From Xanthoparmelia taractica (lineage: Eukaryota; Ascomycota; Lecanoromycetes; Lecanorales; Parmeliaceae), in contig JANQBS010000446.1 in NCBI GenBank assembly GCA_033085395.1, forward strand, positions 1-22,683: a stretch of 22,683 nucleotides of DNA. The letters are read 5' to 3'. Position 1 is the stretch's first letter, and every line of letters starts with the position of its first letter. Position numbers and translations under genes: made by a program. Positions 1 through 8,851 of this stretch are shown here, piece by piece. Under the pieces are notes generated by a model. That model ran no database searches and was not told where the DNA came from. It saw only the letters and a program-made list of their open reading frames with translations.

Positions 1-1690
1 AAATTTGAGATTTAAGAGAAAATATAATAGCTTAAATAAAGATAAATAATATTTATAAAAAATATAGAATATTATAAGAGACGCGTCTTCTAATAATACT
101 TAGCTTTAAATCTAGCTTTAAATACTTAAAATTAATAATTAATATGAAGACTATATAATATATAAATTAATATATAAGATAAATATCTCTTCGCTATAGC
201 GTATTAATTAAATTTTAATAAATGCTAATAAAAGAGATAGAGATTAATAAGTGTAAAAATGTAAGAGCTAGGGACCGAAGCGCGCGAGAGGCTAATTCTC
301 TAATATAATTATATAATAGTATTAATCGCTAGTAAGTTGATTTAATAAGAAAGTTTAATAAATTAGAGTATATTTAATATAGAGTAAATATATAGACTTA
401 AGAAGAGATTAAATTAGAGTATATCTAATGTAGGTTAATATGTAGAATAGATTAATATATTAATTAGATTACTTTCTACGCGAGTTCGAATTTCTATTCT
501 AATAAATATTTTAATAATTATCTAAGTTTAAATCTCTATTCTAATTATAATTCTAGCGATTATTTCTAAAGTTCTTTTTTTTAGATAGCTCTCTAACGTT
601 AATAATACTCTAATATTTCCTAAAATTTTCTTTTTATTCTTTTTTTTCTCGATAAGAATAGCGCTTATAATTACGAATAATATTATAGACTTATATAAGT
701 CTAACTCTTTTTTTTTAGTTATCGATAATACTATAAAAATATTTAAAAATATTTTTATATTCTTATTTAAATCTTTTAACGTTAAGAAATTATATAATTA
801 AAAGAGATTTAAGATTTAATTTAAATTAATAAGAAAGTCGTAAAAATAAAAAGCTAATAATAAGTTTATAGAGTAAATATTTTTATTAGTATTAATATTA
901 TTTCTAAGCTCGCGCGTTATAAGAGATTCGTTATATATAAAAATTAACGAATTTAATTATATTACGAAAAGCTTTTATTTAATTAATAAAGAAGATTCTA
1001 AGACTTATTAAAAAGAGAGATTTTCGAATTTAATTCTTTATTTTAAGCGTATTTTAAGAATTAATAAAGATTAGAATTATCTCTAAATTAAATAATAGAT
1101 CTTATCTTTCTTATTAAGAAGTAATTATAATTAACTCTTATATAGTCGCGTAATTATACGCATTTCACGTAAAAAGAGTTACTTTATAAGCTAAGAATAT
1201 ATAGCTTATTCGTAGCTTATAAAATAAGATAACTATTTATTAATTCGAATAAGACGTATAATAATTAGAATTATAATTAGAATTTTAAAAAGATTATTTA
1301 TAAGTCGGCGAAAGCTTTTCTTTATTATATATTCGAAGATAATTATCTTTATACTATTTATACGAAGCGTGTAATTTTAATAATTAAGAATATATAATTA
1401 TAAAGAATAATTATAAATTTTTTTTATAATACGAAGAGAGAAGAAGGAAATTTGCTATCGTAGAGTAAATAATAGATTACTATTATAATTAGCGTGCTAA
1501 TAAATCTTCTAATAATTAAAAAAATTAAATATATTAATAATAATAAAAATAATTCGCCAAGCTTTAGATAATTGCGAAGATCTTTTATAATACGATATTA
1601 AATGCGATAGTTAGCTTAGCTTAATAACGTAATAATAAAGTAAAGTAATAATAATAGCGATAATAAAATAAAATAATAACTAGAATAATA
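1..1690. repeat. RIP-saturated AT-rich block, left edge
   Basis: Very high TpA with few CpA or TpG. CpG is partly kept, as in acgcg and gcgcg patches, which is typical of RIP acting on CpA. There are no usable ORFs. A stretch near 1618-1695, built of taa/aat-type triplets, looks like a former Gln/Asn-rich coding repeat. It may be the body of an LTR element whose 3' end is the LTR-like segment at 3184-3450, but no domain was recognised. Confidence 0.6.
361..447. repeat. Tandem near-duplicate, 51-bp period
   Basis: Two similar ~36-bp segments begin at 361 and 412, each starting aattagagtatat. They diverge afterwards, mostly by transitions (t/c and a/g). This suggests an old tandem duplication mutated separately by RIP. 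Confidence 0.5.
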
Positions 1691-1990
1691 ATTAGAATAC
1701 GTTCGCATGATTCTATATAGAGTAACTTCTTTTATATATAGTATATCTTTCATATTCCTACATATAACATGGGATATTCCTATATATATTAGAAATTTCC
1801 TAGATTATTTTATGATATTAGCACGTCTCTCAGACCATTCCATAAAAATCAAATAATATAATCTCAATATCATATCATACCATGGTATGGTCTCGACATT
1901 CCATATCCCAGACCATCCCAGACCTTTCCAACCCGTAATAATCTCAAATCCTCTTTTTAGCGCTATTACAATAAGAGTAAAATAAGAACT
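1691..1990. mobile_element. Less-mutated island with one TIR-like end
   Basis: This ~300-bp patch keeps many CpA and TpG dinucleotides inside RIP-saturated DNA. Its right end (1918-1935, cagacctttccaacccg followed by TA) resembles the inverted-repeat terminus of the elements at 17439-17721 and 18988-19259. A perfect 14-bp palindrome, cataccatggtatg, lies at 1876-1889. No matching left terminus was found. It may be a truncated or diverged relative of those elements, or a different element with a similar end. Confidence 0.4.
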
Positions 1991-3183
1991 CACCTCTAAT
2001 ATAATTATCGTCGAAACGAATAAAGTATCGGCGATAAGAAAGAGTAGATATTATCTTATATTAATATACGATAACAAAGCGTTAAGAGACTTACTTATTA
2101 TTATTATATAAGCTATCTTAAGTATTAATATATATTAAAATTAGCGTAGCGATAGAGAAAGTTTAATAATACTTATAATAAAGAGAGTTAGAAAAAATCG
2201 TAATAATAAGTGTTTAACTATTAATACGTTAGTATTAATATATTTAAGAGCGATATTATAGCGTTAGTGTAAGGACTTATAAAGAATATATTAAATATTA
2301 TAAAGAAGAGAAAAGTTTTAAGAGAGCGAAGATAAATTTATTAATATTAAAAGACGCTAATAATTGTTACTCATGATATCGTCGATAAAGTTTTTTTAAT
2401 AATTCTAATTAATCGAATCGCCATATCGTTAATATCGCTATTAATAAAATAATAAAATAATAAATTAACTCTACGCTCTTCTATCATAGAAGCTAGAATA
2501 GCTCTATAGAAAGACGTAGAAGCGTGACTATTAGTTATTCAATAATAGTTCGCTAAGGGCTAGAATAAACAACGTATAGTGTATATGTTTTAGAGTAGTA
2601 ATAGTATACACTATAAGAGCGATATCGCGTGTAGAAGAACTTTTTCTACGCGCCTACGAAAGAATTAAAAGAATTCTTTAATAAACTATTAATAATATAT
2701 ATCGTTTGCTATAAATATATTAATATTATACTATAGAAACGATAGCGTATTAGAAGAACTCTTTTTTTTATTTATTTAAAGAAATTAAGATTTTTTAATA
2801 AGTCTTCTATATATGCTTAGCAATTGCGTTATTACTAGTTTATAAATAGTAGAACTAGTTGTAATATATCGAGTTAAGTGTTAATACTCGAAGAGTATTA
2901 TTAAGATTATCGTATTATAAAAAAAGTTCGTACTACGTGTTAAGGTTAATATAGTAAAGCCGAGTTAATTATAATTAATAAACGTTATATATATAATAGC
3001 ACTAACGCGCGTCTATAGCGCGTATCTTTTGCTATTAATAATCAAAGTTAATATTATAAAAATAACGTTATTTACGAGTACTTTTTCTTATTTATCACGA
3101 GGTTTAAAGATTTTTTATATTACGTAATAAAAATATTATATTAAATAATATCTGAGAATTAGAGTTCAAGAGAGAAGATAATT
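1991..3183. repeat. RIP-altered DNA, probable 3' part of an LTR element
   Basis: No gene. Two similar segments near 2600-2690 and 2730-2810 share the order cgata(t)cgcgt/cgatagcgtatt, then agaagaactctttt, and look like diverged tandem copies. The region ends with a purine-rich run (3169-3180, agagagaagata) directly before the LTR-like segment, the expected position of a polypurine tract. No protein domain could be read. Confidence 0.45.
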
Positions 3184-3450
3184 ATTAGGCCTAGCGCTAC
3201 TTACGCCTTAGCGCCGATTATTTATAAGTCTAAAATTTATTAGGAGATTATAGCGAGATCTATAATCTAAGGCCTTAATAGGGCCTTGGCGATTATATAT
3301 TCTCTTCGTATACCTTAGAGTTTTCGTATTCCTTGGAAATTAATTTTACTAGAACTTAATACCTAATAAAGAAATTATTATCGTACCGACTATACGTCTC
3401 TTATATTAATTAGGGTCGCTTGCTGAGCGCTAGCGAATTAACCCCTTACA
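3184..3450 (+). mobile_element. LTR-like segment (~267 bp), solo or 3' LTR
   Basis: Moderately GC-rich compared with its surroundings. It begins TATTAGGCC (TG to TA by RIP would give this from a TG start) and ends CCCCTTACA, so it has plausible TG...CA LTR ends. A purine-rich tract immediately precedes it. It holds a short inverted repeat, AAGGCC/GGCCTT, at 3269-3287. Directly downstream, an integrase frame from another element begins abruptly, so this LTR either truncates that element or is nested in it. No clear target-site duplication was found, and no second copy is visible in the window. Confidence 0.5.
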
Positions 3451-3463
3451 GTTATAACGTAAG

Positions 3464-5000
3464 AACGCTTTCGTTGCGAAGAAAGAGTGACGCTAGAGAT
3501 ACACTATCAAGTAAAATAAGCTTTCGAAATAGAGAGTCGATAAGAATAAACTACTACGTCGTGATCTCGTAGTTTATATTTCTAATAATTCTATTACGAA
3601 GAAAGAGATTCTTCGTATAAATTATAATAATTTTAATACTAGATATTTCTCGCGTAGACGTTTTAAAGAGAATATTAAATTCAAATATTACTAGTTAGAT
3701 ATAATACTCGAAATAATAAACTATATTCGCACTTATCTCGATTATTAGCAAGTATAAGTTTATTATTATAAGTCTTATAGCGAGCTAGCGTTAATTTTAT
3801 TAAATAACGTAAATTTATTTCACACTATAATAATAGATTTTATTATAAATTTATTATCTGTGAGAAATTCTTATATTAATAAGATTTACGATATTATCTT
3901 AATTTTAGTAGATAAACCTACGAAGTACGTAATATATATAGTAATTATAAAAGATCTAAAAGTAGATAAACTTATTAATATTATATAATAAAAGTTTGTA
4001 TTATTACGTGATATAATACGTAACTTAATTTTAGATCGAGATTTATTATTTATAAATAAGTTTTAGATAACGCTATATTAATACTTAAGTGCGAAGCGTA
4101 AATTTAATATTACGTTTTATTCTTAAATAAATAATTAGACTAAAAGATAAAATTAAGTTCTCGAATATTACTTATAAGTATATTATAATTATAAGTAAAA
4201 TAATTAACTCGAAATATTATTAATAAGTATATTCGTATATAATAATAGTATTTACGTAAGCATAAATAAAATCTCGTAAGAATTATTAATAAAATATATA
4301 ATAGACTTAGAAAGTACTTCTAAGAATAGAATCTTAAGAAAAAAAGTATCGTTTATTATAGAGTGAGTAGAATAACTATAAGATATTAAAACGTATCTAA
4401 AAGAATTATAAAAGCGAGTTACGAATTAGCAAGTAAAATATTATAATAATAATTATAAGATTATTACTTTTTAAGAGAGAGATAAAGTGCTATTACGAAA
4501 TTTAAATATATATATTTCGCGATTAAAGAAGAAATTTAATTATAAATAATCTTAATCTTTTAAAGTGTTAGAAAAAATAGATATATAGACTTATAAGCTA
4601 GATCTCTCTATTAGATATAAAAAAATTTATTCTATATTTTATATATCGCTATTAAAATTATAATATTCGCGAGATAATAATTTAAAGTTATAAATAATTT
4701 TAATTAATAAAGAAGAGAAGTAAGAGATCGAAAGATTATTAGATAAAAGAGTTTATAAGAGTGAAACTAAGTATCTTATTAATTAAATAGACTTTTTATT
4801 TTATAAAGCTTTATAAAAATTTAATAAAGTATCTTAAAAATATTAAAAATATAATTAAGAACTTCGAGCGAGTAAAAAAGTTATATAAGTTAATATTTAA
4901 GATAAAGTAAAAAATATAATTATTATAAAAAGTTAAGAAGCGAGATAGATTATAAAAGAAAAGATAATAATAGTAATAGAAAGCTTATAAATAATTTATT
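3464..5000 (+). pseudogene. gypsy pol remnant: integrase and chromodomain, many stops
   Basis: One frame can be followed for about 1.5 kb with no frameshift in the parts I read. It is interrupted almost entirely by TAA and TAG, as RIP of CAA, CAG and TGG codons would produce. An N-terminal zinc-finger-like region lies near 3630-3770. The core shows IDFIINL with the first catalytic Asp at 3836, LDRDLLF with the second Asp at 4034, and INN followed by TKR, where the third catalytic residue (normally Glu) reads AAA (Lys) at 4142-4144. VLEYY follows at 4157. A chromodomain-like part lies at about 4712-4850 (EIERLLDKRVY, then TKYLIN). Only this C-terminal half of a gypsy polyprotein is present. 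It cannot encode a functional enzyme. Confidence 0.8.
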
Positions 5001-5930
5001 TTAACTCGTAGATTAGATATATATAGCTATTCTTAGCTCGAAGACTTACACACGTATAATAATCTAACGCGCCGGAGCGCTTTATATAACGAAAAAAACG
5101 ATAATTATAAGAGTCGCACTTAAATTTAATTATAGTATTATTTAATATTAATTAAAACGTTCTTTTAAGATAAAAAGTAGATATTCTTATTAAAAATAAT
5201 TATTAATAAATAAAAGAGAGTAGTAATAAAGAGAGAAGAAGTAGCGATAGCGTTATAAGCGCGTAAAACGTTTACTTCTATTAATTAAATCTTTAAATCT
5301 ATAAATTAAGATTATTTTATTCTTTTATATAGCGAGGCGAAGATAAATAAATAGAAAAATAATTATAGTTATAAATATTATAGCTTAATAATAAGAGAAT
5401 AGAAGATTTAATATATAAGCGTACTCGTCGTGAAAATAGCGATTATATTTACGCTAACGAGAGTTAATAGAAGATATAAGATATATCGCGATTTAATTAC
5501 GCGTAAGAGCGCGAATATAACGAAGATAGATAACTTCGTATACGTTAGCGAAATTCTTTAATAAAATATTATTCTTTTCTCGTAATTAATATATATCTAA
5601 TAAAAAAGCGAAGACGAATATAGCTATTTTTCTTATTAGCTAAGTATCTCTTTAAAATAATCTTAAATATTTATAAGTAGAAATAGAAATCGAAATAGAA
5701 GTCGAAATAGAAGTCGAAGTAGAGATAGAAGTAGAAGTAGAAGTAGAAGCGAGAGCAGAGGCGGCGATAGAAGTAGCTATATCTTATATTAGTTAGAAAT
5801 CTCGTACTACTATATATTATCTTATTAGATAATCTAATAAAGCGTTTATTAAGATTATAATAACGAGGAATTAAGAAAGCGAATATTATTAATATTATTA
5901 ATATATTTTTCACTCTTTCACTCTCTTATA
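5001..5930 (+). pseudogene. Decayed ORF with Arg/Ser-type run, downstream of the chromodomain
   Basis: A second frame, different from the pol frame, can be read for about 900 bases. The interruptions I saw are TAA or TAG. Readable parts include LTRRSALYNEKND (around 5065), VLVVKIAIIFTLTRVNRRYK, and a run of Arg alternating with Ser or Asn at 5676-5755 followed by GGDRSS. The family is not recognised. It could be a gag-like basic protein of a nested element, or an extra ORF between pol and the 3' LTR. The frame choice rests on its uninterrupted length and basic repeat, so identity is low-confidence. Confidence 0.4.
5676..5761 (+). repeat. Purine-rich hexanucleotide-like tract
   Basis: Imperfect (agtaga/aatcga/aataga) repeats of 6 bp over about 85 bases. 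On the + strand in frame 0 they give Ser/Asn-Arg dipeptides. On the minus strand they give an artificial Tyr-Phe/Asp-Phe run that should not be taken as a protein. Confidence 0.75.
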
Positions 5931-6631
5931 ATAAGTCTTCGCGTATAATAAAGAAGTATTACGCAAAAGAAGAAAGTAATCGTAGTATATTCTCTAAAGA
6001 TACTTATTATAAATAAAGTTAATTTAGCTAAGCGACTTTTAATCTTACTTAATTATCATCTTAATTAATATATACGTCTCGCTATTATAAAGATATATAG
6101 CTCGCTATTATAATATCGCGTTAGAAATAATAAAAGATTAAATAATAAATAGCAAGAAAAGCTTAGTACTAACTAATATTTATATTAATATTATTATTAC
6201 TAGAAAGAAAAATAAATAAGGTTTTTATATCTTATTAGCGTAATTTTCACTCTATTATAACAATAGAATAATAATATATTATAATAAGCAATAGCAATAA
6301 TAGTATAATATTATAGCGATAATAGCGCATTATAATAGTAATAATAGCACGTTATAATAGCGATAATAGCATCTCACAGTTCTCAATAGCGAGCACGTAT
6401 TCTATTAATCAAGGTAACGATATTCGTAGTCGCGCTATAACGATTTTAGTATACACTTATATTAAAATAATTAAGATAATCTAGAAGTAAGCAATCTGGA
6501 GTTAATAGCGCGATATATATTAGTCGATATTACGTTATAACTAGTAATAGCTAGCAAATATAATTCTAGTAAACTCGTAAGTATTCGATTATAATACGTA
6601 GTTATAATAAGACTTAGAGGCTAAATCTTTT
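5931..6631. repeat. RIP-altered DNA with degenerate microsatellite
   Basis: No gene. At 6277-6372 there is a low-complexity run of aatagcaataatag and related units, consistent with a former Gln/Asn/Thr-rich coding repeat. The rest is AT-rich debris leading to the polypurine tract. Confidence 0.5.
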
Positions 6632-6642
6632 AAGAGGGGAAG
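6632..6642 (+). other. Candidate polypurine tract
   Basis: The run aagaggggaag lies just before the LTR-like segment. This is the expected site for plus-strand priming in a gypsy element, and it retains four consecutive G residues in otherwise GC-poor DNA. Confidence 0.55.
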
Positions 6643-6646
6643 TAAT

Positions 6647-6907
6647 TATAAGGGCGAAAGCACTTAGCGTAGATTAATAAAACTCGCTTAACTCGCTTAT
6701 TAGATTATAAGTTACGTAGTAAGGGCGAGTATCTAATATACTTAACGAAAGTCTCAAATATTCGCGAATTCCCTTTTTCTTTCTTTTTTCCTTAGCTATT
6801 AATTCACTTAATAATCCAGACGATTATTCTAATATCTACGTTCCTCAACCTCGCTAATTACCTAGCTGCTACGTAGCTTCATTGAAAAGAGACCTTGCTA
6901 CCTCACA
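6647..6907 (+). mobile_element. Probable 3' LTR (~261 bp)
   Basis: Begins TATAAGGGCG (a RIP-altered TG start is plausible) after the polypurine tract and ends CTACCTCACA. It is less AT-rich than its surroundings and includes a pyrimidine-rich stretch around 6770-6795. The sequence differs from the 3184-3450 LTR, so two element families are involved. The ends are inferred from position and TG/CA logic, not from a second copy. Confidence 0.5.
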
Positions 6908-7074
6908 ATTATCTAATTAAATTATTAATTATTCTTTATTTAAATTTATTACTACATTAAGCGTTTATAATCTTCTAATTATCTAAGTAATCGAGTATCG
7001 CGATTATACTCTAAAGAACTATTCTATAGTTCTTTTTATTGATCTTCTTTTTAACTAATTAAATAATCGTAATA
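6908..7074. other. AT-rich transition between LTR and gene island
   Basis: RIP-like composition continues past the LTR end. No feature is seen. This could be RIP leaking into adjacent unique DNA. Confidence 0.4.
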
Positions 7075-7473
7075 TTAAATATCTAAAAATCGAATTCTTT
7101 CGAGATTATAATAGTCGGGCGTAATTTCTTTTCTTTTTAAAAAATATTTATATATATTAATTATATAGATCGATAATTTAATAGAAGTGTTAATAGCTTT
7201 AAATATAATAATAGAAGTAGAAGAAGAATTAGAATCGTTAATATTAGATAACTTAGTGTGAGTAGACTTCTTAAAGATCGTTTTCGGAGTAAAATTAATC
7301 GATGTCTTCGATTTACGCCTCCCTTTAATAGCGTCGGCGACGATTTTAGCTATTATATCGTTATATTTGTTAGAGAGCATTCTATTACGCGTACTGCGAG
7401 CCATATTAGACGACGATGAGGTCTTAATATGTTTGTGGGGATGATAATAATGGATTGCAGGTCTAACATACAA
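7075..7473 (-). pseudogene. Short ORF crossing the RIP boundary, unidentified (132 aa)
   Basis: An open minus-strand frame of 132 codons. The first ~35 codons lie in DNA of normal composition. The remainder lies in RIP-altered DNA and becomes rich in Ile, Lys, Asn and Ser, as expected when G-to-A and C-to-T changes accumulate. The N-terminal part is basic (MARSTRNRM follows the first 23 residues), with a possible helical stretch at NKYNDIIAKIVADAIKGRR and then a Ser/Thr-rich part. I recognise no domain. It may be the remains of a small host or transposon gene whose 3' half was mutated, or a chance frame. RIP has left no stop until the terminal TAA, which is unusual next to the surrounding DNA. 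Confidence 0.3.
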
Positions 7474-8851
7474 ATTTGGTGGGGGTGCTAGCTCGACGGC
7501 TAATTTTCTAGTTTCTCAAGAATTAAGAATATAGGGGTACTGTAGTACATTGATCTTCAGCTTCGTGAGTTGGTTGGCAAGAGAGCAGACAGCCTGGACA
7601 TTTTGGACTCAGCCTGACCTCGCCGAGACGAATATATAGGGGCAGGCATTGGGATTAAGCGTGGCAACAGCGTCTTGGGACTCAAGTCACGTTCTAACTC
7701 ACGAAAAGTTCGCTCCGACAAGTACATTTACCCGAGCAGCTATATACAATGGTTGGAATGCTCCTTTGTCCTTTGTTGGTTCTGGTGGTAACAGAAGCCT
7801 CAAAACATTGGCAGAGAGCTTAGCTCACTGTGGTAATGCCGACCCCAAGGTCACAACCTCCTCGAGATTGGGGATTGAGGGAGCCATCTGAACGCCCCCA
7901 TTTGCAACTTGTTAAGCAGGAGTTTTACTTTGATACTGGAAGCATTTCCACCGTGGCTGAAACCGTAGATCAAGTGTCTTTTCTTGAAACCTTTCTGCTC
8001 GTCTGTCTGCTTCTTCGATGGCTGTATAATAGTAGCCTGCCAGCGTACCCTCAGTCGCGAAAGGAATGCGCCGCCAACTTGACGGATGTATAGCCATAAC
8101 GACGATTTTGACATTTACATGAGTATCACAATTGTCGGTGTCAGAAAGAATTTACAACCTTGGCACCTCAGGCGCCTTGTGTTTGGATGCCCTTTAACAG
8201 CATCGCGATTTCGCGAATGTCAACTGACACCCCGTCGAAAAGGGGTTCCTAAAGGGCAGAGACTGGTTAGTAGAGGCGAATGGACCGGACTTATCCGGGG
8301 ATTTATAGCCATTTTATGCAACGCGCAACGTACCAGAGCACCATACTTGAGGCTGTGGCGAGAATGATTCGTGATTCTGCTGCTCGGGAGTAAGTATGCC
8401 ACCTTCTTCACAGACTCAGGTTTGCCAGATTAGCTTGAGCGAAGGTCCGACCAACATCGAAGTTATTCGGTCAACAGACAGAGTGTGTACCGAAAGGCCA
8501 TCGGCCTTTAAGTAGCACAGGTAGGTCCTATCTCATGACTAATAATGCAAAGGGCTGCAGCACCGGTAACACGGAGCACCCCGTGATCCTTGTCTTGACA
8601 CGGATTCCAGCTGCGGTCTGGATTTAGCCGGACTCAATCAGTATGAAATGAACAACAACATACGTTTTGCCAGCTTTAGCTTACTACCGTCCGTGCCTTC
8701 AAAGATATCGTCTGTCGAGACCACAATTTCAATGTGCATCGTTCTGCACCTTCTTCCCATGTCAGTCTTTAGCTCTGTGTGAAAGCGGCCGAATTGATTC
8801 CGCAGAGGCTCGGTTCAAGGGGACAGCTTGACTTTACCACAAATCGATCTT
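7474..8851. other. Non-RIP intergenic region, 3' side of the phosphatase gene
   Basis: Nearly 1.4 kb of ordinary composition without a convincing gene. Frames of 60-98 codons occur on both strands, but none has a recognisable domain. The 3' UTR should begin at 8851 and run toward lower coordinates. A short stem-loop lies at 8493-8509: seven base pairs, AAAGGCC with GGCCTTT, around a 3-nt loop. No tRNA-like or rRNA-like sequence was seen. A weak spliced minus-strand frame at 8760-8528 is treated under the findings. Confidence 0.5.

Larger units (their letters stand above)
3451..6907 (+). mobile_element. RIP-degraded Ty3/gypsy chromovirus remnant
   Basis: Contains, in order, an integrase zinc-finger region, integrase core, chromodomain, a further decayed frame, a polypurine tract and an LTR-like segment, all on the + strand. 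Protease, reverse transcriptase and RNase H are missing on the 5' side, where the 3184-3450 LTR abuts. Joining everything up to 6907 into one element is an inference. The 1.6 kb between the chromodomain and the polypurine tract is longer than expected and may belong to a second, nested element. Confidence 0.6.

Noticed and set aside
1805..1993. 62-codon minus-strand ORF
   Set aside because: It lies in the TIR-like island, has no recognisable domain, and is explained by the unmutated patch being free of RIP stops.
5671..5913. 80-codon minus-strand ORF rich in Tyr and Phe
   Set aside because: It is the antisense reading of a purine hexanucleotide tract. The alternating Tyr-Phe and Asp-Phe pattern is an artefact of the repeat.
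7649..8411. Several overlapping 60-93-codon ORFs on both strands
   Set aside because: No domains, no consistent splice structure, and they overlap each other on both strands. Typical of chance frames in DNA with normal GC.
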